Positions 54,834 through 64,000 of a stretch of DNA of 64,000 nt are shown here, piece by piece. The DNA is from Darksidea phi (taxonomy: Eukaryota; Ascomycota; Dothideomycetes; Pleosporales; Lentitheciaceae). Below the pieces are notes generated by a model. The model ran no database searches, had not been told where the DNA came from, and saw only the letters and a program-made list of their open reading frames with translations. Positions within the stretch are counted from its first letter, which is position 1; every line of letters begins with the position of its first letter. The position numbers and the translations under genes are program-made. The stretch spans positions 655,994 to 719,993 of the forward strand of contig JASJFT010000002.1 in the NCBI GenBank assembly GCA_030770425.1. Direction: 5' to 3'.

Positions 54834-57158
54834 ATGGATGACCGCAAGTGCTTTGGCGATTTGTCGCATCACTCTGCTGACTGTGAGATTGGATGGGGCG
54901 CCGCCGCCATCGGTAAGATCCAGGAGTCTGCTGAGCGTGGATGTAACCGTTGTGAAATACATATCGAAGCGATACTCAATTGCGCGCCAACAGTATGGAC
55001 TGACGACCCTGATGTGTCCGTGACATGTCTCAAGGATTCACCAAGTCTGAGTCTCGAAGATGACAGTAGCTGCGAGATCATCCAGTTCTTTACTGCTGAT
55101 GGTAGAGTTGTGCAAGTCCCACACATCATAGCATCGCTCACAGGTATAGATGCCTCTCATGCGATCTTACCTCTTCTTCCTTTCCATCGCAATGGGATAT
55201 GCGTACCCGCCAATGAGTTTTTTCTGTCGACAAACGTGGAAAGAGCAAAGGTTTGGCTAGAAGTATGTAACTCGGACCATGAGCTATGCAGGTCTGAAGT
55301 ACCTAAATCGTTGCCCACGAGGCTCCTTGATGTTAGTACATCGACAATTCGACTAGTGTCCGGAGCAGGAAAGACAGGACGATACGCTTGCCTGAGCCAC
55401 TGTTGGGGGACAAAACCTGTTTTGGAAACCACGCCTGAGAACATCATGCTGCTTCAACAATCAATCCCGTGGGATGGCATTCCTGCGACCTTCCGAGATG
55501 CCATCGAATTTACCCGTGGTCTTAGTCTGCAATACCTCTGGATAGACTCTCTATGCATCATTCAACACGACACGTCTGTCCCGTCAGATTGGCAGAAAGA
55601 ATCCGCTAGAATGGCTTCAATATACGAAAATTCGTATGTTACCTTAGCCGCTGCGACATCTTCCGACTCCACGATTGGCTGCTTCGGCGGAAGTGACTGG
55701 TCACTCTACAAGCCATACAAAATAAACTCAACAAAAAGGGTCGGAGACCGGAATTGCTCAGTCTTCGCACGATGCCAAATACCCCACGCTTTCAGAAGAC
55801 GTGACTGCGGATTCTTTCCACTTCTAGGCCGAGCTTGGGTTTTTCAAGAGCGTCTCCTTGCTTCTCGCGTAATTTATCTTGGCCGTGCCGAGCTACAATG
55901 GGAATGCAAGCAGACACACGATTGCGAATGCGAAGCTGCGGATGATGATGATTATGATAGTAGTAAATATGGTGTGCGTTTTCCGGACCCAAAAAGGTGC
56001 TTTGCTGAAGCCATACGCCCGACAAGCCCTGTTGTCCTTGATTCTAGCCCTGCTCCAAAACATGTGGCCGGTTGTGAGACTTGTAGTAACGACGGAACGA
56101 ATATCGCCGGCTCTTATGAAGGTCAAAGCATCAGCCAGACCTATACACGACGCAATGAATTTCCGTTTTTGAATTCTCCTCCCTCACAGATTCCCAAGGC
56201 TATAGTCTGGCGGGAGCTAATTAGATGTTACGCCGGACTCGATATGACCCACAGTAGCGACGTATTTCCCGCGCTTTCCGGACTCGTGCATTCATGGCAC
56301 CGCCAGTATGGATCGCGCTATCTAGCTGGACTATGGGAAGAAGATTGTATCCATGATCTCGTTTGGTATGCAGGCTTGCCACAAAATCATCCTTCGGACT
56401 GGCGAGCACCAACCTGGTCCTGGGCGTCCTTGCAAGGGTTCTGGTACATGCATCGTAGTCTGGATATGGTTGCCCACGAAAAGGGATTTGTCGCGGAGGA
56501 TACTCGGATCAAGGCGGTCGAATGTACATTAGATGGGCCAGATTGGGCTGGTCAGCTTCGTCAGGCAGAGATATCCATCACCTGTAGAGCCATTGCAGGC
56601 GCGATGCATCACTGGTCAACAACATATGACGACCCAGAAGACTTTTATCAATATGAACGTCTTCCATGTCGCCTTCTCACCCACGATGTGGTTTATCGCC
56701 ATCACGCAATCAGTATCGATCATTTCGTATGGAACTCAGAGAGTCCTGCATTTCTAGAGTCGGGCTCTGTGGTCTACTTGCTGCCGCTAGTAATCCGTGC
56801 ATTCGACTCATCGCCCATCTACACGGAATCTAATAATTCTATAACGATCGACGATAAAATGGTCGAATGCTTGGTAGTCTCTTGTTGTCAGAAAGATTCC
56901 GGAAATTCACCTGTGTACAAGCGCATTGGATATGCGTTGCTTTCTCCAGGTACTATTGATAAGGAGACGCTTGTGGCGGTTGAAGATCGGGTTCCAGACA
57001 GAGATCCGAAGGATTGGCCGGAGGTGGATATACCGGATGAGGAAGAACGAAAGCAGGAGTTAGGACTAGTAGATCCCGATCCGTGGCAGTACGACGCACA
57101 TTGTAAGATCACAAAGATGATACAAGAGGCTCCGCTCCAGGATTTTACAATCATTTGA
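54834..57158 (+). CDS. HET-domain heterokaryon-incompatibility-type protein
   Basis: This single-exon gene encodes 774 residues. The HET domain lies at about residues 180-340. Its motifs are in order: YACLSHCWG near 184, LSLQYLWIDSLCIIQ near 230, ARMASIYENSYVTLAAA near 258, and RAWVFQERLLASRVIYLG after residue 340. The N-terminal 80 residues contain several Cys and His, and the long C-terminal region includes LPQNHPSDWRAPTWSWAS, as in many large HET proteins. Such proteins trigger cell death when incompatible hyphae fuse; many genomes hold dozens, mostly of unknown partner. No NACHT or WD40 part is attached. Codon use and frame are intact. Confidence 0.92.
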   Translation: MDDRKCFGDLSHHSADCEIGWGAAAIGKIQESAERGCNRCEIHIEAILNCAPTVWTDDPDVSVTCLKDSPSLSLEDDSSCEIIQFFTADGRVVQVPHIIASLTGIDASHAILPLLPFHRNGICVPANEFFLSTNVERAKVWLEVCNSDHELCRSEVPKSLPTRLLDVSTSTIRLVSGAGKTGRYACLSHCWGTKPVLETTPENIMLLQQSIPWDGIPATFRDAIEFTRGLSLQYLWIDSLCIIQHDTSVPSDWQKESARMASIYENSYVTLAAATSSDSTIGCFGGSDWSLYKPYKINSTKRVGDRNCSVFARCQIPHAFRRRDCGFFPLLGRAWVFQERLLASRVIYLGRAELQWECKQTHDCECEAADDDDYDSSKYGVRFPDPKRCFAEAIRPTSPVVLDSSPAPKHVAGCETCSNDGTNIAGSYEGQSISQTYTRRNEFPFLNSPPSQIPKAIVWRELIRCYAGLDMTHSSDVFPALSGLVHSWHRQYGSRYLAGLWEEDCIHDLVWYAGLPQNHPSDWRAPTWSWASLQGFWYMHRSLDMVAHEKGFVAEDTRIKAVECTLDGPDWAGQLRQAEISITCRAIAGAMHHWSTTYDDPEDFYQYERLPCRLLTHDVVYRHHAISIDHFVWNSESPAFLESGSVVYLLPLVIRAFDSSPIYTESNNSITIDDKMVECLVVSCCQKDSGNSPVYKRIGYALLSPGTIDKETLVAVEDRVPDRDPKDWPEVDIPDEEERKQELGLVDPDPWQYDAHCKITKMIQEAPLQDFTII

Positions 57159-58036
57159 TGGGAATCCTCATAAACCTGGTTTCTAAGAGGACCAACTACG
57201 ATCCAACTTGGAAATCGTTGCTTATATCCCATAGAATAACGAGGATTGGACTCTTCCAGCTTACCGCTCATCTTTTCAACCTTTGATGGACAACAATCCC
57301 AAGAGGTTGTTTCATCCGATATGGAATGCAAGTATACACTTCCACACTAGAGAGAGAGTCAGGGCTCGCTGTGTCTGGAATCATGGACTCGACTTCTGAG
57401 CACGGAAGTTATGGCACCGTATGCATTCTTACTCCTACTTGGAACTCAACCGAATGATCATCACTAAACCGCTACCATTTCACGAGACAACGATGTGGAC
57501 AACTCCTATCGGTCTATTTCTTGCTCATCTCTACCTGTTTAGCGAGATAGTGATCTCGGTCGTAACCAACGACATGGGTCAGCCTTATCCACTCCTGGAA
57601 CTGTCCTAAACGTACCAAAAGCTCGATACGAACCCGGGCATCTTCGGCATTGTATAGCGGCTACAGTGTTTCCAGGGCTACTATCAGAAAGTCACGGTTC
57701 CCTTTATTCTCATATGTTACCACTAGCTACACTTGAGTCAAGTAGTCCCTTACAAATTGGCGAAAGGTGTTTTCGCATCTAGCTACAGCGCTGGTGGTGT
57801 TTAGTCATTCTCTAGCTTTCCTATTGCGTTTTGAGCAAAAGGTCTGGCGGGTTTTGCAACCGCGTGTGACGATTATTGCGAAATGTCAAATGTGTGCATT
57901 TATTACTGCTCTCTTTATATCCCACTACAACATATACTTCTTGGCTTGTGATAGTCGATGGGAAAACAGCTGGCATGTCGGAGTATAGGGTAGATGACGC
58001 TGGACGAGCGCACACGCTGCCATCACTCAGTTTTGG
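57159..58036. other. Intergenic region
   Basis: This is the 3' flank of the HET gene. Small open frames of 60-75 codons on both strands show no family and were rejected. Nothing else was recognised. Confidence 0.4.
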
Positions 58037-58550
58037 TTACTTGAGAAGAGCGAAATGGTTTTTACGCCTTTGCCGACTCTCAGAGAATCGCAGCCTATTT
58101 CTCTCATCCACCAAAACCTCCAGCGCCCCATCTTCGTTGGTTTCCATCAAAGCCAATGGCGTAGTCCAATGCTGGCTTAAAACGCCTAGCTGCCACATCT
58201 TCCCATCCGCGCCTTCAAATATCTTCCGTAGGTTCTTAGCCATACCCTCAGTATGTCCTTCAAAATCGGGCTTGCTCAAAGAAATAAAGCGATAGTTATG
58301 CCCCATCAACCCCAACCTCTCGATTCGCATCCTAGCCTCCCACATCTTATCCGTATCCCTTCTGCTGATCAAGACGCACGCTCCGTTCCGACGTTTCGGA
58401 ATGTGCAAGGTTTCCCACGTACAATGTCATTCCGTTCAACTTTGACGTGTCGACTGGTAAATTGACCGTCCAACGAGGCCTGACCGTGACAATGCCGTAA
58501 GATAGGAACCTCCCGGCCTGGCAGTTAAACTGCTCAAGCGCCCCACACAT
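58037..58550 (-). CDS. Unknown protein, unresolved frame change
   Basis: The C-terminal 123 codons (58408-58037) are coherent and protein-like. They include RRDTDKMWEARMRIERLG and NYRFISLSKPDFEGH, then GADGKMWQLGVLSQHWTTP and DGALEVLVDE. No ATG starts this frame. A second frame from the ATG at 58550 (MCGALEQFNCQAGRF) reaches 58347. They could be joined by an intron with donor gtacgt near 58428 and one of two AG acceptors near 58365-58375, or they may be a frameshifted relic. I do not recognise the family, and the true 5' end could lie further upstream. Confidence 0.35.
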
Positions 58551-59762
58551 GATGGCTTTGTGAGTGAAAAGCTATGCCAAGTCCCTCTTACTACAATCGC
58601 GGGCATCCGCGTCGGGCAAGGTATTGCGGGCATAATTGTAGTGGAGGATAGCCTACTAGATCGCTGCGGTTTTGTCGTGCAATGTAGCAGTGTGCGAGTA
58701 CGATGAGTATCTTTCACTTGAGGGGATATTGTAATGCGCATGTGATAATATTAGTCAAAGCGCGGCCTAAACGCTTCGCCAGGCAGAAACTTCCGATTTC
58801 ACCAAGACTTCACATACGTCACTTCTGTAACACACGTGACCACAAGTGCCCCCAATAGGTGGACGTGACGCACCTGCCCTGACTCAGCCGCTTTTCATAT
58901 AAAAGCCTCGCGCCCCGCACCCAAGGTCCAATTACTTACAGCGCAAAGCGACTCCACCACCGAATCCGACCACTAGCTAGGCCGCCCAGCGCCCACAAGC
59001 GTGTACTCAGGCAAATACGCGGTAAGTCTCCTTCGATACCTCGTTGCTGACAAGTCACAGATCTTCATTCCTCCGTTCCTAAGGAGGAAAATCCTTGCCT
59101 GTAGCTGCGCTGCCTACGTGGTTAGTTTACTATCCTCGTTTCCAGGGCTTCCGCGGCGTGAGGAGCTCTCGCTACCAAGCCACATATTCAATCTTCGGGA
59201 CTAGTCCTGTTAGAGTGTGGTGCGAGATAAATGTCCCCGCGAGTCTCATTTCTCCCGAGGAGGATGACCTCGTCCAGTAGGAGTTCAACACTTCCTTCTG
59301 CGTATCCGGTGGATGCTAGATCATTCTAGCCATCTGAGCGCCCCGAGCGTCTTGGATGTCCCACAATGCCTTCGGGGAGGCTAGGACCTGGATGTGGTAG
59401 CGTCCAGGGTTAGAGGGGCTTGTGCCTTGTCTTTTTACTGAGATACTCTTCTAAAGGGGAGCTACCAACCCTTGCGCTACGTTTCATTTTGCTCCCAAGG
59501 CCTGGTTTACCAGTCCTGGGAGTGGAATTTTTGTAGTGTGAGGTATCTCGCTATAAGCCACCTGTTGTAATATGATGGGGAATCCCCGCTGGCAGGTGGT
59601 GCGAGATTTTCTTTTTTCATTGAGCTATTAGACTTTTCTGATACTCGAGGAAGAACGTCATCTGAGTGTGGCAATACCATTTGCCAAAAATGCATATCAA
59701 AGACCCTGGTTAAACCGCATGCTGCCTCTGCTCCAACTGCAATCCATCCGTCGATAGACCCG
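58551..59762. other. Intergenic region with degenerate internal duplication
   Basis: There is no gene in these 1.2 kb. Two diverged copies of a roughly 75-base segment lie at 59157-59230 and 59536-59607, both containing gtgagg, tctcgcta, aagccac and ggtggtgcgagat-like words. The remainder was not interpretable. Confidence 0.4.
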
Positions 59763-61630
59763 TCACTCCAGTTCTGCAGAATATGATGAGAAGCTGACAC
59801 CATGAAGAGATTCCCAATGCTCTCTCAGAGTGCCCTTGGACGGTAACAGCGAAAAGTCCATCTCCACGAAATCGTGTATCGCGTACTCGGTATTCAAGCC
59901 GAGTGAGCTCATGCCAGCAGCCTTCTGGCCATCCGCTTCCCTCCCCGTAACATATACTGCCCGAGGCCGCTGGACACCTAGCCTCTTCTTCTCCGGAGGC
60001 CAATGAATAGCGTAAGATAAAGCATCCGGCATCTTCTCTCCAGCCTCTAGCTTTTGGTTGCGCCAGTGGATGAAAACCATCTTGAGATTGATGTCCATGT
60101 CATTGAAGCTGTTCGCAATCGCTTGCGCCAGATACAAAGACATATCGGCCATGGTGTGGGCGCTCGGGGGTTTAGCCGCGCTGGTAGTAGCACTGATTGC
60201 AACTTGCTCCAAGCCGGTGCAAGCCTGATAGTAGCCCTTTTTCATGTCAGTTTGGTCATAAATATAGAGGCTAGCGCTACTTACGGCGAGTTCTTCAATT
60301 GACTGTACATAGCGAGCGTTGTTATCCCAGTGCTCGTCTACAAGGACTTGAGTCGCTGCGGGCATTGCTAGGTGCAAAGCTACTAGATCGTTGAAACGAT
60401 GAGCCCACTCGGCTGCAGAAGTGGTGAGGGCGTCTCGGGGGTGGTGTAGTTCGTTAACAATGACTGAGAGCGAGCTTAGCTCCGATGGGATGCTCAAGGC
60501 GATGGAGTCGCGAATGTGTACGTAGTCGTGGAAACTGTGGAAGCACAGATGCTGAAGAAGGGGAAGCCTCTGGAGAAAAGCAACAAAGGCGCCCTCCTCT
60601 TTTGCGTCCAATTTCTTGATGTTGCCATCGGTCGTCCGCCATTGGAATGACTGAATCTTGACATGCTTCATCTTCGCCAGAACCTGAGTAACAAGCCAGC
60701 AATCCCAAATCTCCAATCCATCCAGATTAGATAGTATCATATACCGAGAAATAAGGGAAAGGTCGAGCTGGATGGTGATGAGCTTGGCGGGCTTAGTTAA
60801 CTTTGTCGCCTTGAAGAACTTGTCGAAGTCCTTGCGCATAGATATCTTGCTGCCAATGATGGCAAGTGATCGAAGACCTGCGCCACTGTTGACCTTCCTG
60901 AGAAAGTAGGTGGCCAGTCCAAGGTCGCCACCTGATTGATACCAGAGAACTCTACCGTCTGAGTAGCGGGCGCATGCGTCCAGATCTGCTTTCCACGAGC
61001 GCCTGGCGTCCCGGTTTGCCGGTGCGGGGACGTGGAGTTTCGTCAAATTTGGCATCTTCTTCACCTCCGCAATGAAATCGTCGTAAGCGACCTCCGTCAA
61101 GGCACTGAAGCGGCTAAATACGAAAGTCCTGATGAGCTTGCTGTCAATCTCAGATAGGAGACGTTGGAACGGATATTGCGCCCGCTCCGAAAGGCGCTCA
61201 TCGAGTTCCGCTGCGGGAAAAGTCACTCCCAGGTGTCTGATGGCTTTCAGCAATGGCCCCTGTAAGAATCGCTGTAAGTATGGTCTCTCCGTGAACAGCT
61301 CGTTCCGGCTTCGGCGCCCAAGTCGGACCAATGAGGTACCAAAGATCAGGGCGGTAATCCGCTTATGGAGGTATCTACTGTAGCGCAGGGCACACAGTTG
61401 TGGCAAGATATTGACATTGGGATCGGATGTCATGTGCTTGAGGATCATATCCCAGATCTCTTGTGCGAACCGCTCCGTGCTATCAGTGTGCGATGAGACC
61501 TCGTTTTGCGTCGCCACGCTGTAATTAGAGTCAGATTTACTACTGAATTCAGGCGTTTCGGAGCTAACACTTACTCAGAGTTGAGTTTCGACCGCTTGAT
61601 CGCTCCTGCAGCGGGCGGTAGGTTCGCCAT
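59763..61630 (-). CDS. F-box-like/LRR-like protein of unknown function
   Basis: Exons 61575-61630 and 59763-61518 encode 603 residues. The first exon (MANLPPAAGAIKRSKLNS) was added because the long second exon has no ATG at its start, and the splice keeps the frame. FAQEIWDMILKHMTSDP near residue 35 resembles an F-box entry, and much of the rest alternates short leucine-rich strands and helices, as in degenerate LRR proteins (KLHVPAPANRD, LRSLAIIGSKIS, LPLLQHLCFHSFHD). The C-terminus carries RPRAVYVTGREADGQ. Substrate recognition for an SCF ubiquitin ligase is a family-level possibility only. It stands alone between AT-rich regions but is intact. Confidence 0.75.
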
Positions 61631-62352
61631 TGTTGGGGAGTTGACGGCAGTTGACAGTAGTTGAGTGGCGTGGTGTTCGGTGCGAAGTCGATTCTGGTGC
61701 TCAACTTGAGCTCGAACCAGGCGCAGGAACTAAGTGTATCGCCAAGAGCTAGAGCGCCTTCGGGACAAGAAAAGGTGAAGGACGCATATCGGGACGGTTG
61801 CCGGGCCAGTAACGTGGCAAGCTTCAGAGAAGCTGGCCGTTGTTGCCCCAGCTGAGAGCTTTCAGGTATGCGATCCATCGGCTGAGCCTCATATGGTGAC
61901 GGTTGCTGGGCCACTGAGGTGGAGCGCCCGAGCCCACGTTGAAACTCACAGAGCTTACTTTTCGGGAGAACAGTCGGAGGATGCTAAGCCACTGAAGGCT
62001 ATGAGGCCGGGAGATATATTGTTCATGACACAAGCTCGCATCAAGGCGGCGAAAAATCTGCTAGAGCTCTCAATGTCGTCACCGCCCCTCATTGGAGATG
62101 TTACACCGGCTGCAGGCTATCAGCATAAGTTATTTAAGGATCGTCATTTTTGCGCCAACGAATGTTTCGGCGTGATTCTAACCCTCTCAACCTAAGTTTA
62201 GGTTATTTGGTTGACGACATAGTGTGAAGCTAAGAATTGAGTATCCATGTAGTGTGGTGTATGGGTATATCGAAGATAGGATGGCGGAGCTCACGACCCG
62301 CAGTCGGAGGGATAGGAGAGAGGGTTGATAGAATAGGCGGCCGAATAATCAA
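61631..62352. other. Intergenic region upstream of F-box-like gene
   Basis: This holds the promoter of the F-box-like gene. A 100-codon plus-strand frame at 61893-62195 shows no known family, and its start and context are unremarkable, so it was not called. Confidence 0.35.
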
Positions 62353-62600
62353 TCAAACTGAACTGTTTCCTCTGTCTGCCAGGTGGTGGGATGGATGACG
62401 AGTCTCAGTTGAAAACGCTGCCGGACTCATCAACCTCTCGGGTCCCGGCCTAACGTTTCTCCGCTTACATAAGCCTTCGATACTCGATCGGGCCCTCCTT
62501 ACAACTACTACACCACAGTAGAAGGGAGGGCAAGGCCCCCTTATATACAGGTGAATAGAGAGGAATAGGAACGTACAGGGGTGCGTTCCGGCGCAACACA
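62353..62600 (-). repeat. LTR-like remnant
   Basis: Read on the minus strand from 62600, the sequence begins tgtgttgcgccgg and then has a TATA-type box (tgtatataagggg) about 50 bases in, as the U3 region of a fungal LTR retrotransposon would. The same 13-base start recurs at 63796. No matching full-length partner LTR, target duplication or reverse transcriptase was found, so this may be a solo or truncated LTR. Confidence 0.35.
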
Positions 62601-64000
62601 TTTTTTTGATTTGGATTTGCAAAGTGGGAGTCTCTTTATAAGGTCCACACGAAACAGTAGGAGTTTGTACACAGTAGAGGTACTATACCCACCCCTTATA
62701 TACGATAATAAAGCTATAGAGCTGTGTATAGTACTGTCGATCGTAAGATACCGACGAGGTAATGTTTCAAATATTGAGGCGACGAGCAATGATATGTGCT
62801 ACCGAACTACAGAGCGTTAGAAGACTAATAGTGGTAGCGATAAGTTAGTGCACCTACACTACCGCCTATAGTATAAAAATTACCTACGATAATACTAGTA
62901 TTCTACTTATATCTATCTCTTATCCTTAGCTAGCTTCCTTATATTAATACTTACTAACTACTGTATATATCTTTACTAACGATCGTTTACCTAGTCCTTT
63001 AGTAGAATAAATTAGAGTTTAATAGACTATTTAAGTATAGTACTCTAAACCTTTTAAATATTACAGCGGAGTATCCCCGGTGCTACACACGGGAGATACT
63101 ATCGGTAGGACTTCTCGATTATAATAACTATTAGTATAAAGTTAACTATATACTAGTTATATTTAAGGGAACAAGCGGCGACAGGATCCTCGTATAGCTA
63201 TTAGTAGTTACCTATAATATATTCCTATCTAAGGACCTATATAACGAGGATAGGCGTTTTATCGAGAGGTAGTTATATCGTCTACGTACGCTAGAGAAAA
63301 GGCTTATATAAGGAAGGTACTTAATAGCGTACAAGCTAACGTTCTTAGAGGGATACCAGAATAGGTACCTAATATAGAAGATGGAGCTAGTAGCTATAGT
63401 GGATACGATACGAACGATAGCGTAGGCCTTGCGTCGAATACGGAGAAACCGGTAGGGATAGGCAAGACGTAGGACGACGGGGATACCTGGCTGGGGAGGC
63501 TGCCGGTGAGTAAAGGACTGAGAAGTAGCCTGGCGTAGGTTACCTTGCTTTCGTTGTTGCTGCCCGTACCGAGATATGGGGGGTCCGGCGTTGTCGGCGC
63601 GTTTGACTATCTACATATATCATTAGTAAATTGGGGCTGTCATTGTCGTGTAGTTGCTGCCTGTTGCGTGAGATGTCGACACATTAAAACACAATGAGGT
63701 GATTAGAATCACGAAAAACACAGCCAGCCCAGGAGCCAACGTGGCGTCACGCCGGGTAGTGGCACAAGCTCCTGGGGGAGGGGCCGGCGCAACACATAGC
63801 CAATGTTTGAAATGCTACGAATGAATAAGCGATAACCTCATGCCCTCGCAATATAGCGCGGGTTTAAGCACACTGGAACCACCCTAGGGGCATTGAAAGT
63901 GTACAGCTACGCCTCGTAATTATACACTATCCATCCTTTGTGCTTAGATATCGACAATTCTTTTCTATATTGCCTTGTTTGTAAGAATCTTCCTCTACAC
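62601..64000. other. AT-rich, RIP-like decayed DNA
   Basis: From about 62820 to 63430 the sequence is dominated by TA-rich words (tatata, ctagta, ttagta) with frequent stops in all frames. A weak protein-like frame near 63270-63400 is broken by stops. GC content rises again after 63440. This is what a RIP-mutated transposable element would look like, but no coding domain is identifiable. Confidence 0.55.

Noticed and set aside
61893..62195. 100-codon plus-strand frame upstream of the F-box-like gene
   Set aside because: No family, no clear promoter or splice context, and the region must serve as the promoter of the gene on the other strand.

Overview
This window is nuclear DNA of a filamentous ascomycete (Pezizomycotina, most likely a dothideomycete). 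Genes have short spliceosomal introns, mostly 46-64 nt, with GT/AG ends. Families typical of filamentous fungi are present: a DUF2011 protein, a DUF7730 protein, a HET-domain protein, a remnant of a NACHT-WD40 NOD-like receptor, and a wax-synthase-like MBOAT. The intergenic AT-rich blocks carry C-to-T/G-to-A differences between repeat copies, as expected from repeat-induced point mutation (RIP). The species call is inference from gene content only.

Layout. 1-14.7 kb is a mixed accessory and metabolic region: the end of an arrestin-like gene, an STL1-like sugar transporter, a peroxisomal D-amino-acid oxidase, a DHA1-type MFS transporter, a secreted GPI-type protein made of four HGDHW repeats, a quinone-oxidoreductase-like MDR enzyme, a DUF2011 protein and an unknown acidic protein. 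15.2-21.6 kb holds an unknown 601-residue protein, a Gyp7-type Rab GAP and an Mso1-type exocytosis factor. 21.8-29.3 kb is a decayed, repeat-bearing block: a broken MBOAT gene, three copies of a dispersed repeat and an NLR remnant, with one intact gene for a secreted GH5 glucanase between them.

29.3-54.4 kb is a dense housekeeping block: an AlaX-type tRNA editing protein, a DUF7730 protein, exportin CSE1, TSC2/tuberin, a small membrane protein, the AP-1 accessory HEAT protein LAA1, a YebC/TACO1-type mitochondrial protein, PET100, a peroxisomal enoyl-CoA isomerase and an MCUR1/DUF1640 mitochondrial protein. Several pairs are head to head with short shared promoters (CSE1/TSC2, LAA1/YebC, PET100/ECI1, MCUR1-like/HET). 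54.8-64 kb returns to accessory character: a HET-domain gene, a possibly broken gene, an F-box-like gene, and an AT-rich, RIP-like tail with LTR-like ends.

Themes. Vesicle traffic (Gyp7, Mso1, Laa1), peroxisomal oxidation (D-amino-acid oxidase, enoyl-CoA isomerase) and mitochondrial function (PET100, YebC, MCUR1-like) are present, but I see no biosynthetic gene cluster. The most unusual items are the HGDHW repeat protein, whose two introns split the same repeat codon (one with a GC donor), the double-nonsense MBOAT pseudogene, and the decayed repeat island around the intact glucanase. Exon borders were read by eye from splice signals, frame and family resemblance.
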